From Xylocopa sonorina (lineage: Eukaryota > Arthropoda > Insecta > Hymenoptera > Apidae): a DNA stretch of 64,000 nucleotides. The notes under the pieces were generated by a model, which saw nothing but the letters and a program-made list of their open reading frames with translations, was not told the DNA's origin and did no database searches. The DNA lies in assembly GCF_050948175.1 (NCBI RefSeq), contig NW_027490115.1, forward strand, positions 992,001-1,056,000, written 5' to 3'. The translations under genes and the position numbers were made by a program. Shown one piece after another: positions 1 through 13,219 of this stretch; the stretch's first letter is position 1, and each line of letters begins with the position of its first letter.

Positions 1-1608
1 ACGTAGACGTCTGGAAACGCTATTTCCTAGCAAGGAATTGTGGCGTTTTCATTCTTTTGTAGTGTAGACGAGGTATACACATCACTTATCACCGAATATT
101 ATATCATAGCATGAAACATAGAAATGAGATGCGATATCGCGTCTAAGAAGCATTAGAACTCTAATGCTTCTTTACGTGGACATCTGGAAACGCTATTTCC
201 AAAGAAGGCAGTGTCGCATTTACATTCATTGGTATTGTAGACGAGGTATACATAACACTTCGCAATGAATATTATATCTTATCCTGACACAAAGAAATGA
301 GTTGCGATATGGCGTTTTAGGAAGCATTGGAACTCTATTGATTCGATACGTAGACGTCTGGAAACGCTATTTCCTAGCAAGGAGGTGTGACATTTACAAT
401 CTTTTGAAGTGTAGACGAGGTATACATAACACTTCGCAATGAATATTATACCTTATCATGAAACAGAGAAAGGAGATGCGATATCGCGTTTTAAGAAGCA
501 TTGGAACTCTATTGATTCGATACGTAGACTTCAAGAAACGCATTTCCTAGCAAGGATGTGTGGCATTTACATTCTTTTACAGACTAGACGAGGTATACAT
601 AACACTTCGCAATGAATATTATATCTTATCATGAAACATAGGAATGGAATGCGATATCGCGTATTAAGAAGCATTTGACCTATACTGTTTCGTTATGTAG
701 ACATCTGGAAACGCGTTTCCTAGCAAGGAAGTGCGTCATTTACATTCTTTTGAAGTGTATATGAGGTATACCTAACAGTTCGCAATGAATATTATATCTT
801 ATTATGAAACATAGAATTGAGATGCATTATCGCGTTTAAAGAAGCATTGGAACTCTATTGCTTCGATACGTAGACATCTAGAATCGCTATTTCCTAGCAA
901 GGACGTATGACATTTACACTCTATGGAAGTGTAGACGAGGTATACATAGCACTTCGCGATGCATATTATATCTTATTATGAAATAGAAGAAGAGAGATGC
1001 GATAGCGCGTTTTAAGAAGCATTAGAACACCATTGCTTCGATACGTAGACATCTGGAAACGCTATTTCCTAGAAAGCACGTGTGACAATTACATTCTGTT
1101 GAGTGTATGCGAGGTATACATAACACTTCGCAATAAATATTATATCATATCATGAAACATAGAATTGGGATGCGATATCGCATTTGAAGAAGCATTAGAA
1201 CCCTACTGCTTCGATACGTGGACTTCTGGAAACGGTACTTCCTAGCAAAAAAGTGTCGCATGTACATTCCATTGAAGCGTACCTGAGGCATACACAACAC
1301 TTCGCAATGAATATTATGCCTTATTATGAAACATAGAAATGCGATACGATACGGCATTTTAAGAAGCTATAGAAATTTATTGCTCCGACACGTAGACACC
1401 TGGAAACACTATTTCCTAGCAAGGAAGTGTGGCACTTACATTCTTTTGTAGTGTAGACGAGGTATACATAACACTTCACAATGACTATTATATCATATCA
1501 TGAAACATAGAAATAAGATGCGATATCACGTTTTGAGAAGCATTAGAACTCTATTGCTTCGATACGTAGACATCTGGAAACACAATTGCTAGCAGGGAAG
1601 TGTGGCAT

Positions 1609-1660
1609 TTATATTCTTTTGATGTGTAGACGTGGTATACAAGGAAGTGTGGCATTTTCA
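1609..1660 (+). repeat. Truncated satellite monomer
   Basis: After 'gacgtggtatac' the sequence jumps directly to 'aaggaagtgtggcatttt', skipping roughly 120 bp of the monomer. This is an internal deletion between two adjacent monomers and breaks the otherwise regular 174 bp phase. Confidence 0.7.
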
Positions 1661-2779
1661 ATCTTTTGAAGTGTAGACGTAGCATACATAACACTTTGCA
1701 ATGAATATTATATCATATCGTGAAACATAGAACTAAGGTGCGTTATAGTGTTTTAAGAAGCATTACATCTCTATTTCTTCGATACGGAGAAATCTGGAAA
1801 CGCTATTTCCTAGCAAGGAAGTGTGGCATTTACATTCTTTTAATGTGTAGACGAGTTAAACATAACATTCCGCAATGACTACTACATCTTATCATGAAAC
1901 ATAGAAATGAGATTCGATATCACGTTTTAAGAAGCATAAGAACTCTATTGCTTCGATACCTAGACATCTGGAAACGCTATTTCCTAGCAAGGACGTGTGA
2001 CGTTTACATTCTTTTGAAGTGTAGACGAGGTATACATAACACTTCGCAGTGATAATTACTTCTAATCATGAAACATAGATATGAGATGCGATATCGTGTT
2101 TTAAGGAGCATTAGATTCGCATTGCTTCCATACGTAACTTCTGAAAACGCTATTTCCTAGCAGGGAAGTGTGACATTTACTTTCTTTTGAAGTGTAGACG
2201 AGGTATACATAACACTTCGCAATGTATATTATATCTCATCATGAAACATAGTGGTGAGATGCGATATCGCGTTTTAAGAAGCATTAGAACTCTATTTTTA
2301 CGATACGTAGACATCTGCAAACAATATTTCCTAGCAAGGAAGTGTCGCATTTACATTCTTTTGAAGTGAATACGTGGTATACACAACACTCCACAGTGAA
2401 TATTATATCTTATCATGAAACATAGAAATGAGATGCGATATCGCGTTTTAAGATGCATTAGAACTCTATTGCTACGATACGTAGACATCTGCAAACGCTA
2501 TTTCCTAGCAAGGGAGTGTCGCATTTACATGCTTTTGAAGTGAATACGAGGTATACATAACATTACACAATGAATATTATATCTTATTACGAAACATAGA
2601 AATGAAATACGACATCCCTTTTTAGGAAGCATTAGTACACTATTGCTGTGATACGTAGACATCTGCAAACAATATTTCCTAGCAAGGAAGTGTCGCATTT
2701 ACATTCTTGTGAAGTGAAATCGAGGCATACATGACACTTCGCAATGAATATTATATCTTATCATGAAACATAGAAATGG

Positions 2780-3737
2780 GATGCGATATCGCTATTTAAG
2801 AAGCATTTGAACTCTATTGCTTCGATACGTAGACAGCTGGAAACGCTATTTCCTAGAAAGGAAGTTGCGCATTTACATTTATTTGAAGTGTAGACAAGGA
2901 AAACATAACACTTCGCAATGAATATTATATCTTATCATGAAACATAGAAATGGGATGCGATATCACGTTTCAAGAAACAATAGAACTCTACTGCTTCGAC
3001 GCATAGACATCTGGAAAAGTTATTTCCTAGGAAGGAAGTGTCGATTTACATCCATTTGAAGAATAGGCTAGGTATACATGACACATCACAATGAATATTA
3101 TAGCTTATCATGAAACATAGAAATGAGATGCGACATCGCGTTCTGAGTAGCATTAGAACACTACTGCTTTCGATACGTAGACATCAGAGAACGCTATTTC
3201 CTAGCAAGGAAGTGTCGCGTTTACAATAATATGAAGTGTATGCGAGATATAAGTGACACATCGCAGTGGATATTATATCTTATCATGAAACATAGAAATG
3301 AGATGCGATATCGCTATTTAAGAAGCATTTGAACTCTATTGCTTCGATACGTAGACAGCTGGAAACGCTATTTCCTAGAAAGGAAGTTGCGCATTTACAT
3401 TTATTTGAGGTGTAGACAAGGAAAACATAACACTTCGCAATGAATATTATATCTTATCATGAAACATAGAAATGGGATGCGATATCACGTTTCAAGAAAC
3501 AATAGAACTCTACTGCTTCGACGCATAGACATCTGGAAAAGTTATTTCTTAGGAAGGAAGTGTCGATTTACATCCATTTGAAGAATAGGCTAGGTATACA
3601 TGACACATCACAATGAATATTATAGCTTATCATGAAACATAGAAATGAGAGACGACATCGCGTTCTGAGTAGCATTAGAACATTACTGCTTTCGATACGT
3701 AGACATCAGAGAACGCTATTTCCTAGCAAGGAAGTGT
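2780..3737 (+). repeat. Tandem three-monomer higher-order duplication
   Basis: About 440 bp starting near 2780 recur almost unchanged starting near 3301, an offset of 521 bp or three monomers. Private variants such as 'gctatttaagaagcatttg', 'agacagctgg', 'aaggaagttgcgcattt' and 'gacaaggaaaacataac' occur in both copies and nowhere else nearby, so this is a recent block duplication and not chance similarity of monomers. A monomer with 'ataatatgaagtgtatgcg' at about 3217 recurs near 3914, four monomers on. Confidence 0.8.
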
Positions 3738-5970
3738 GGCGTTTACATTCTTTTGAAGTTCATACGAGGTATACATGACACTTCACGACGAATATTATAT
3801 CTTATCTCGAAACATAGAACTGAGATGCGATATCGCGGTTTAAGAAGCACTAGAACTCTATTGCTACGATACGTAGACATCTGCAAACGTTATTTCCTAG
3901 CAAGGAAGTGTCGCATTTACAATAATATGAAGTGTATGCGAGATATAAGTGACACATCGCAGTGGATATTATATCTTATCATGAAACATAGAAATGAGAT
4001 GCGATATCGCGTTTTAAGGAGCATTAGAACTCTATTGCTTCGATACGTAGACATATGCAAACACTTTTTCCTAGCAAGGAAGTGTCGCATTTACATTCAT
4101 TTGATGTGAATACGGGGTACAAGTGACACTTCGCAATGAATATTATACCTTATCATGAAACATAGAAATGAGGTGCGACATCGCGATTTAAAAAGCATCA
4201 TAACTCTATTGCTACGATACGTAGACATCTGCAAACGCTATTTAATGGCAAGGAATTGTCGCATTTACATACTTTTGAAGTGAAAACGAGGTACAAGTGA
4301 CACTTCGTAATGAATATTATACCTTATCATGAAACACAGAAATGAGATGCGATACCGCGGTTTAAGAAGCATTAGAACTCTATTGCTTGGATACGTAGAT
4401 ATCCGGAAACGCTACTTCCTAGCAAGGAAGTGTCGCCTTTACATTCATTTGAAGTGAATACAATGTATACATGACACTTCGCAATGAATATTATATCTTA
4501 TAATGGAACATTGAAATGAGATGGGATTTCGCGTTTTGAGAAGCATTAGTACTCTATTGCTACGATACGTATATATCCGGAAACGCTATTTCCTAGCAAG
4601 GAAGTGTCGCATTTACGTTCTTCTGAAGTGAATACGAGGTATACATGACACTTCGCAATGAATATTATATCTTATCATGAAACATAGAAGTGAGATGCGA
4701 TATCGCCTTTTAAGAAGCATTAGAACTCTATTGCTACGATACGTAGACATCTGCAAACAAAATTTCCTAGCAGGGAAATGTCGCATTTACATTCTGTTGA
4801 AATGAATACGAGGTATACATAACACTCCATAATGATTATTATTTCTTATCATGAAACATAGAAGTGAGATGCGATATCGCGTTTTAAGAAGCATTGGAAC
4901 TCTATTGCTACGATACGTAGACATCTGCAAACGCTATTTCCTAGCATGGAAGTGTCGCATTTCCATTCTTTTGAAGCTAGCACGAGGTATACATGGCATT
5001 CCACAATGAATATTATATCTTACTACGAAACATAGAAATGAAATACGACATCTCTTTTTAAGAAGCATTAGTACACTATTGCTGTGATACGTAGACATCT
5101 GCAAACAATATTTCCTAGCAAGGAAGTGTCGCATTTACATTCTTGTGAAGTGAATTCGAGGCATACATGACACTTCGCAATGAATATTGTATCTTATCAT
5201 GAAACATTGAAATGAGATGCGAAATCGCGTTTTAAGAAGATTCAGAACTCTATTGCTTCGATACGTAGACATCTGCAAATGCTATCTCCTATAGAAAGGG
5301 AGTGTCGCATTTACATTAATATGAAGTGTATGCGAGATATAAATGACACTTCGCAATGGATATTATATCTTTTCATGAAACATGGAAGTGAGATGCGACA
5401 TCGCGATTTAAAAAGCATCATAACTCTATTGCTACGATACGTAGACATCTGCAAACGCTATTTAATGGCAAGGAAGTGCTGCATTTACATTCTTTTGAAG
5501 TGAGAACGAGGTACAAGTGACACTTCGTAATGAATATTATACCTTATCATGAAACACGGAAATGAGATGCGATATCGCGTTATAAGAAGCATTAGAACGC
5601 CATTGCTACGATACGTAGATTTTTGGAGACGCTATTTCCTAGAAAGGAAGTATCGCATTTACATTCATTTGAAGTGTAGACGAGGAATACATAACACCTC
5701 GCAATGAATATTATATCTTATCATGAGACATAGAGATGAGGTGCGATATCGCGTTTTAAGGAGAATTAGAACTCTATAGCTTCGATACAGAGATGTCTGG
5801 GGACGTAATTCCCTAGAGAGGAAGTGTCATATTTTGTGACGTCAGGTATACCGCCTGCCACCCATCAACCTCCTCGCACCCCCCAGCATCAACCCCTGGA
5901 CGCATGCAACCAGCCAAACTCGCCTGCAGAACCAGCAACAGAAGTGTTCGCGCGCGCATATCTGCACGCG

Positions 5971-6118
5971 CTCACTCACACCGAATTCCGCTGCCTCACT
6001 CGCACCGCCGAGTATACCTCTCTCGCTCGTACCGGACACCAGTGTCTCACTCGCACCACCGAGTATACCTGTCTCGCCCGCACCAAGGACGGGCAGCCCT
6101 ATCTCCCTCGCACCGAGG
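5971..6118 (+). repeat. Short tandem repeats of 24-30 bp, CTCRCYCGCACC core
   Basis: The core (variants ctcactcacacc, ctcactcgcacc, ctcgctcgtacc, ctcactcgcacc, ctcgcccgcacc, ctccctcgcacc) starts at 5971, 5995, 6022, 6046, 6073 and 6103. Spacing alternates about 24 and 27 bp, and 'gagtatacct' follows every second unit, giving a 51 bp super-unit. It lies inside the putative LTR, where tandem enhancer-like repeats are common. Confidence 0.75.
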
Positions 6119-6892
6119 TTTCCGTCCTGCAGGAAGACGTAGCCGCAGCCCATCACCTGAATGGGGTCTTTTCCAATTCCGGGAACAGGATCTGCTAGAA
6201 CCTATATATTACTTCTAAGCTAGGACGTACATACCATATCATGACGCATATATAAGAATTCCTAGATCTAAGTTACACTAAGTAAGATGCGTCCGGCCAG
6301 CGTCGTGCGCCGCTAGCCCTACCACGAGCCGCGGGTCCCCACTCGCTGAACCGCGCGCTCTCGGCCTCGAGACGCGAGTCCCCCCTCGCGGGACCGCGAT
6401 CTCCCTACCACGAGCGTCCGCGACCGTAGAGCCCCGCGAACCGAGGAGGTCAGAGACGCGTCTCCAGAGCACACACTCTGACTCGAGATCTCCTACCGAG
6501 GAGCCGAAACCTCTAGTTCTAGATCGTTAGCCACCTCAATGTGGGGTTCAGGCATCGTAATTCTATTTCCATTTTAACTTAGTCTTAGACTTAGAATAAT
6601 TCCAGTTCTTGTATACTTTAAACCTAGAATATATTTTATTTTTACTTTTACTATATCCAAGTACAAGTTCTTTTAGCAAGTCTACTATTTCCACATCCAT
6701 TAATTTTATCAAGTTTTTATAATACTAGTTCTACTTTTAACATTACATTTAACTACGAATTCTTCCACGGGTTCTTCCATACAACTGGGGTTGATCTTAA
6801 TCAAATTGAAGGAGTATAGAAATCGGCTTTGTGACGTTGAGACCGCCGCTTAACATTCAGATCTTAGTCGAAACTACAGAAAAACCTGGTGA

Positions 6893-7294
6893 ATGAATCG
6901 TGCTTCCGGTTTGCGAAGAACGCGACGTGCGAGTAGGAAGAATATCATACGATCACCTGTGCGTCAATATTTGGAGGGCGTTCCGAGAGTCCTCGTATAC
7001 CAGCGACCTGCCTTCGCACCAGCCCAGACGCCGCTTTCCGAAGCGACCGTCGACGCTTCCGATCCAGACACCACGACGCATCACGCCGATTCTGCCACAT
7101 TCAGCATCATCGCTGAATTCCGACCGCCATCCTCCTCTTCGCTGGCGACTGATCGAGATTTCCGTAGCAGCCAACAGAACGAAATCCGCTACGATCCCAG
7201 CGAAAGATGCTCCACGCCGTTTCTACGTACAAATCGAGAGAGAAGTCATCGAAAGGTAGGGTCACTCCCTTATTATCGCCAGTGTTTTCGCTAG
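6893..7294 (+). CDS. Unassigned open frame, possible gag N-terminus
   Basis: A 133-residue frame starting at a true ATG, rich in Arg, Ser and Pro (it opens MNRASGLRRTRRASRK), with no motif I recognise. It lies just downstream of the putative LTR end and primer-binding region, where a gag frame would begin. Overlapping frames of similar length exist at 6900-7259 (+) and 6953-7174 (-). These show that the GC-rich stretch is simply poor in stop codons, so the coding call is weak. There is no zinc knuckle (CCHC), transmembrane segment or signal peptide. The insertion ends about 120 bp after the frame, so any real protein would have been truncated. Confidence 0.2.
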   Translation: MNRASGLRRTRRASRKNIIRSPVRQYLEGVPRVLVYQRPAFAPAQTPLSEATVDASDPDTTTHHADSATFSIIAEFRPPSSSSLATDRDFRSSQQNEIRYDPSERCSTPFLRTNRERSHRKVGSLPYYRQCFR

Positions 7295-7414
7295 TGTCGC
7301 GTCAGCCGAAATTGTCGGACCCGGTCTTAACGCGTTCCCGCGGACCGAATTACCGAAAAATAGGCCCGTGTCGTAAAGCCTCCGGAGCAACGGAAAATAG
7401 TTTCACCGGACGTG

Positions 7415-10400
7415 ATACCTCGTATTCACCTCAAAAGAATGTAAATGCGACACTTCCTTGCTAGGAAATAAGGTCTGCAGATATCTACGTATCGAAGAAA
7501 TAGAGCTCTAATGCTTCTTGAAACGGCATATCGCATCTCATTTCTATGTTTCATCATAAGATATAATATTCATTGCGAAGTGTCATGTATACATCGTATT
7601 CCTCTCAAGAGAATGTAAATGCGACACATCCTTGATAGGAAATAGCGTTTGCAGATGTCAACGTACCGTAGCAATAGAGTTCTAATGCTTCTTAAAACGC
7701 GATATCGCATGTCGCTGCTATGTTTCATGATAGGATATAATATTCATTCCGAAGTGTCATGTATACCTCGAATTCACTTCAAAAGAATGTAAGTGCGGCA
7801 CTTCCATGCTAGGAAATAGCGTTTGCAGATGTCTCCGCGTCGAGGCCGTACAGTTCTAATGTTTCTTAAAACGCGATATCGCATCTCTCTCCTATGTTTC
7901 ATGATAAGGTATAATGTTCGTTGCGAAGTGTCATGTATACCTCGTATTCACTTCAAAGGAATGTAAATGCGAATCTTCCTCGCTAGGAAATAGCGTTTGC
8001 AGATGTCTACGTATCGAGGCCATAGAGATCTAATGCTTCTTAAAACGCGATATCGCATCTCTCTTCTTTGTTTCGTGATAAGATATAATATACATTGCGA
8101 AGTGTCATGTATACCTCGCATTCACTCCAAACCAATGTAAATGCGAATCTTCCTTGCTAGGAATTAGCGTATTCAGATGTCTACGTATCGTAGGAATAGA
8201 GTTCTAATGCTACTTAAATCGCGATATCGCAACTCATTTCTACGTTTCGTGATAAGGTATAATATTCATTGGGAAGTGTCATGTAAACCTCGTCTTCTCT
8301 GCAAACGGATGTAACTACAACACTTCCTTGCTAGGAAATAGCGTATTCAGATGTCTACGTATCGTAGCAATAGAGTTCTAATGCTTCTTAAAACGCGATA
8401 TCGCATCTCACTTCTATGTATCATGATAAGATATAATATTCATTGCGAAGTGTCATGTATACCTCGTATTCTCTCCAAACTAATGTAAATGCGACACTTC
8501 CTTGCTAGGAAATAGCGTATTCAGATGTCTACGTATCGTAGCTAAAGGGTTCTAATGCTACTTAAATAGCGATATCGCATCTCATTCTTATGTTTCGTGA
8601 TAAGATATAATATACATTGCGAAGTGTCATGTATACCTCGTATTCACTTCAAAAGGATGTAAATGCGACTATTGCTTGCTAGGAAGTAGTGTTTGCAGAT
8701 GTCTACGTATCGTAGCAATAGAGTTCTAATGCTACTTAAATCGCGATATCGCATATCATTTCTATGTTTTGTGATAAGATATAATATTCATTGCGAAGTG
8801 TCATGTATACCTCGTATTCACTTCAAAAGAATGTAAGTGCGACACTTCCATGCTAGGAAATAGCGTTTGCAGATGTCTCCGCATCGAGGCCGTACAGTTC
8901 TAATGTTTCTTAAAACGCGATATCGCATCTCTCTTCCGTGTTTCATGATAAGATATAATATTCATTGCGAAGTGTCATGTATACCTCGTATTCACTTCAA
9001 AAGGATTTAAATGCAGCTATTCCTTGCTAGGAAGTAGCGTTTGCAGATGCCTACGTGTCGTAGCAATAGAGTTCTAATGCTTCTTAGATCGCGATATCAC
9101 ATCTCATTTCTATGTTTCGTGATAAGTTATAATATTCATTGCGAAGTGTCACCTCGTATTCACTTCAAAAGAATGTAAGTGCGACACTTCCATCCTAGGA
9201 AATAGAGTTTGCAGATGTCTACGTAACTTAGCAATAGAGTTCTAATGTTTCTCAAAACGCGATATCGCATCTCATTTCTATGCTTCATGATAGGATATAA
9301 TATTGATTGCGAAGCGTCATGTATACCTGATATTCACTCCAAACGAATGTAAATGCGACATTTCCTTGCTTGGAAATAGCGTATTCAGATGTCTCCGCAT
9401 CGAACCAATAGATTTCTAATGCTTCTTAAAACGCGATATCGCATCTCTCTTCTATGTTTCATGATAAGATATATTATTCATTGCGAAGTGTCATGTATAC
9501 ATCAGATTCACTTCAAAAGAATGTAAATGCGACGTTTCCATCCTAGGAATTAGCGTTTGCAGATGTCTACGTATCGCAGCAATAGAGTCCTAATGCTTCT
9601 CAGAACGAGATGTCGCATTTCATTTCTATGTTTCGTGATAAGATATAATATCCATTGCGAAGTGTCATGTATACCTCGTATTCACTTCAAAAGAATGTAA
9701 ATGCGACTATTGCTTGCTAGGAAATAGCGTTTGCAGATGTCTACGTATCGTAGCAATATAGTCCTAATGCTTCTTAAAACGAGATGTCACATTTCATTGC
9801 TATGTTTCGTGATAAGATATAATATCCATTGTGAAGTGTCATGTATACCTCGAATTCACTTCAAAAGAATGTAAATGAGACACTTCCATCCTAGGAAATA
9901 GCGTTTGCAGATGTCTACGTAACTTAGCAATAGAGTTCTAATGTTTCTCAAAACGCGATATCGCATCTCATTTCTATGCTTCATGATAGGATATAATATT
10001 GATTGCAAAGCGTCATGTATACCTCGTAGTCACTTCAAAAGAATGTAAATGCGACTATTCCTTGCTAGGAAATAGCGTTTGCAGATGTCTACGTACCGTA
10101 GCAATAGAGTTCTAATACTGCTTAAAACGCGATTTCCCATCTCACTTCTATGTTTCACGATAAGGTATAATATTCATTGCGAAGTGTCATGTACACCTCC
10201 TCTTTACTTCAAAAGAAAGTAAATGCGACACTTCCTTTCTAGGAAGTTGCGTTTGCAGAGGTCTATGTATCGTAGCAATAGAGTTCAAAGGCTTCTTAAA
10301 ACACGATATCGCATCTCATTTCTGTGTTTCATGATAAGATCTATTATTCATTGCGAAATGTGACTTATACCTCGTATTCACTTCAAATGAATGTAAATGC

Positions 10401-12700
10401 GACACTTCCTTGCTAGGAAATAGTACTTGCAGATGTCTACGTATCGAGGAAATAGTGCTCTAATGCTTCTTAAAACGCGATATCGCATCTCACTTCTATG
10501 CATCATGATAAGGTATAATATTCAGCGCGAAGTGTCATGTATACCTCGTATTCGCTTCAACAGAATGTAAGTGCGACACTACCTAGCTAGGAAATAGCAT
10601 TTGCAGATGTCTACGTATCGAAGCTATAGAGTTCTAATGCTTCCTAAAACGTGATGTCGCATCTTGTTTCTATGTTTCATGATAAGATATAATATCCATT
10701 GCGAAGTGTCACTTATACCTCGTATTCACTTCAAATGAATTTAAATGCGACACTTCCTTGCTAGGTAATAGCGTTTGCAAATGTCTACGTATCGAAGCAA
10801 TAGAGTTCTAAAGCTTCTTAAAACACGATATCGAATCGCATTTCTATGTTTCATGATAAGATCTATTATTCATTGCGAAGTGTCACTTATACCTCGTATT
10901 CACTTCAAATGAATGAAAATGCGACACTTCCTTGCTAGGAAATAGCGTTTGCAGATGTCTACGTATCGAGGCAATAGTGCTCTAATGCTTCTTAAAAAGC
11001 GATATCGCATTACATTTCTATGTTCAATGATAAGATATAATATCCATTGCGAAGTGTCACTTATTCCTCGTATTCACTTCAAATGAATGTAAATGCGACA
11101 CTTCCTTGCTAGGAAATAGCGTTTGCAGATGTCTACGTATCGAAGCAATAGAGTTCTAATCCTTCTTAAAACGGGATCTCGCAATTCATTTCTATGTTTC
11201 ATGACAGGACATAATATTCATTGCAAAGTGTCATGTATACCTCGTATTCACATCAAAAGAATGTAAGTGCAAATCTCCCTTCCTGGGAAATAGTGTTTCC
11301 AGATGTGAACGTATCGTGGCAATAGAGTTCCAATGCTTCCTAAAACGTGATATCGCATCTGATTTCTATGTTTCATGATAGAATATATTATCCATTGCGA
11401 TGTGCCGTGTATACATCGTATTCACTTCAAATGAATGTAAATGCGACACTTCCTTGCTAGGAAATAGTGTTTGCAGATGTCTACGTATCCAAGCAATAAA
11501 TTTCTAATGTATCTTAAAACGCGATATCGCATTTTACTTCTATGTTTCATGATAAGACATAATATCCATTCCGAAGTGTCATGTATACCTCGTATTCACT
11601 TCATAAGAATGTAAATGCGACACTTCCTTGCCACGAAATAGCGTTTGCAGATGTCTACGTATCGAGGCAATAGTGCTCTAATGCTTCTTAAAACGCGATA
11701 TCGCATCTCATTTCTATGTTTCATGATAAGGTATAATATTCATTGCGAAGTGTTATGTACACCTCCTCTTCACTTCAAAAGAATGTAAATGCGACATTTC
11801 CTTTCTAGGAAATAGCTTTTGCAGAGGCCTATGTATCGTAGAAATAGTGTTCTGACACTTCTTAAAACGCGATATCGCATCCCTTTTCGATGTTTCATGA
11901 TAAGATATAATATTAATTGCGAAGTGTCATGTATGCCTCCTATTCACTTCAAAAGAATGTAAATGCGAAACTTCCTTGCTATGAAATAGCGCTTGCAGAT
12001 GTCTACGTATCGAAGCAATAGAATTTTAATGCTTCTTAGAACGAGATATCGTATCTCATTTCTATGTTTCATGATAAGATATAACTTTCATTGCGAAGTG
12101 TCATGTATACCTCGTATTCACTTCAAATGAATGTTATTGCGACACTTCCTTGCTAGGAATTAGCGTTTGCAGAGTTGCACGAATTGTACCAATAGTTCTA
12201 ATGCTTCTTAAAACGAGATGTCGCATCTCATTTCTATGTTCCATGCGAAGATACAATATTCATTGCGAAGTGTTATGTATACCTCGTCTACACTTCAAAA
12301 GAATGTAAATGCCACACATCCTTGCTAGGAAATAGCGATTCCAGATGTCTACGAATCGAAGCAATAGAGTTACAATGCTTCTTTAAGCGCGATATCGCAT
12401 CTCAGTTATATGTTTCTTGATAAGATATAATTTTCTATGCCAAGTGTTATGTATACCTCGTCTACACTTCAAAGGAATGTAAATGCCACACTTCCATGCT
12501 AGGAAATTTCGATTCCAGATCTCTACGTATCGAAGCAATACAGATGTAATGCATCTTAAAACGCGATATCGCATGTCATTTCTATGTTTCATAATAACAT
12601 ATAATATTCATTGCGAAGTATTATGTATACCACGTCTACACTTCAAAAGAGTGTAAATGCCACACTTCCTTGCTAGGAAATGTCGTTTCCAGGTGTCTAC
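7415..12700 (-). repeat. Satellite array, domain 2 (inverted)
   Basis: About 30 monomers of the same 174 bp satellite, now reverse-complemented on the top strand (landmarks 'tttctatgtttcatgataag', 'cttccttgctaggaaatagc', 'gcagatgtctacgtatcg'). Monomers are more heterogeneous than in domain 4. The 'ccacacttccttgc' and 'cgtctacacttc' variants near 12280-12700 resemble the first monomers of domain 1 and not the bulk of domain 2. The domain ends in mid-monomer at 'aggtgtctac', where the duplicated segment begins. No gene seen. Confidence 0.97.
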
Positions 12701-12803
12701 GAAAATGGAAAGTAGCGAGCAGAAAAAGAAACTGATGGAGCTACAAAGTAGATTGATACATCCGTCAAATGATGATTCTAGGTTAATAAAATCTGTTAAT
12801 TAA
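12701..12803 (+). pseudogene. 3' exon fragment of the membrane/coiled-coil gene
   Basis: Identical over its length to the terminal exon of the gene at 60599-61119. It begins at the last base of a Leu codon, continues Lys-Met-Glu-Ser-Ser and ends at TAA (12801-12803), keeping 33 of the 39 codons of the exon. The first six codons, the splice acceptor and the upstream exon are missing because the duplication starts here and satellite lies immediately upstream. It has no promoter or 5' exon, so it is a truncated duplicate. The perfect match to the right copy suggests the duplication is recent. Confidence 0.6.
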
Positions 12804-13213
12804 AGAACTATTGCAAAAATCAAGTATAATCAATATTACTTCTGCTCAAAGGCTATAATAGAATTGGACCGAAATGGGTACAAAACAGGCAATTATATCT
12901 ATACGTTCTATTCTATGCAAAGGCAAATATTTCAAAGAGAAAAGATTTGTTACTTACAAATTACTTATGTTCCTAGATATCTCACTAATTCAGGCTTCTT
13001 GTCTTGCAGAACTTATCATTCATGTAACATGTAAAGGGGTCGAAGAATGGTAAAAGATTTTTATATTTCATAGCCTCACTTGATACGTCGATTGGATCAC
13101 GTAAAATATCGGACATTAATTGCATCTACATCTTCAGACCTTAAATATATAATTGCAACAACATATTTAATAGCGTTTTATTAACATTTTTCTAATTGTT
13201 TATATCTATGTCT

Positions 13214-13219
13214 AATAAA
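13214..13219 (+). promoter_or_regulatory. AATAAA polyadenylation signal (copied)
   Basis: AATAAA about 410 bp after the stop codon of the exon fragment, at the same distance as the AATAAA in the right copy (60183-60188, minus strand). It is a plausible 3' end for the donor gene and is carried along passively here. Confidence 0.3.

Larger units (their letters stand above)
1..5834 (+). repeat. Satellite array, domain 1 (~174 bp monomer)
   Basis: About 33 head-to-tail monomers on the plus strand. The recurring landmark atgaaacatagaaatgag returns every 173-174 bp (for example at 111, 284 and 458). The monomer in order: gatatcgcg-ttttaagaagc, attagaactctattgcttcg, atacgtagacatctgg, tttcctagcaaggaagtg, catttacattcttttgaag, gaggtatacataacacttcg, caatgaatattatatcttatc. 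Early monomers here favour 'gtgtagacgagg' and 'tgtggcattt', later ones 'gtgaatacgagg' and 'tgtcgcattt', so the domain itself grades between two subtypes. The array enters from the left window edge and stops abruptly in mid-monomer at the insertion at 5835. No gene is present; open frames in it are by-products of the repeat. Confidence 0.97.
5835..7414 (+). mobile_element. Probable LTR-retroelement fragment inserted in satellite
   Basis: A 1.58 kb non-satellite segment with sharp junctions. On the left the satellite (+) breaks after 'gaagtgtcatattt' and the insert begins TGTGACGTCAGG. On the right the satellite resumes in the opposite orientation at about 7415 ('gtgatacctcgtattcacc'). A possible LTR runs from TGTGACG at 5835 to CATACA near 6783, followed after two bases by TGGGGTTGATC, the place where a primer-binding site would lie, and then by an open frame at 6893. 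The first half is GC-rich and the middle (6550-6780) very AT-rich, unlike the satellite. I could not match the putative primer-binding site to a tRNA, and no protease, reverse transcriptase or integrase is present. If it is a retroelement it is truncated just inside gag. An unrelated segment trapped at an inversion breakpoint is the alternative. Confidence 0.4.

Noticed and set aside
1145..5503. Many 60-120 codon open frames in both strands of the satellite (for example 3753-4109)
   Set aside because: They recur with the 174 bp period (or read through two or three monomers), encode the same repetitive peptide with random changes, and appear on either strand according to array orientation. They are artefacts of the monomer.
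1..5834. CRISPR-like regular repeats
   Set aside because: The repeat has no conserved repeat/unique spacer alternation; the entire 174 bp unit is conserved, and the DNA is eukaryotic.
5842..6472. Several overlapping frames of 60-124 codons in both strands
   Set aside because: The GC-rich tandem-repeat region is poor in stops in all frames; none has a motif or stands out.
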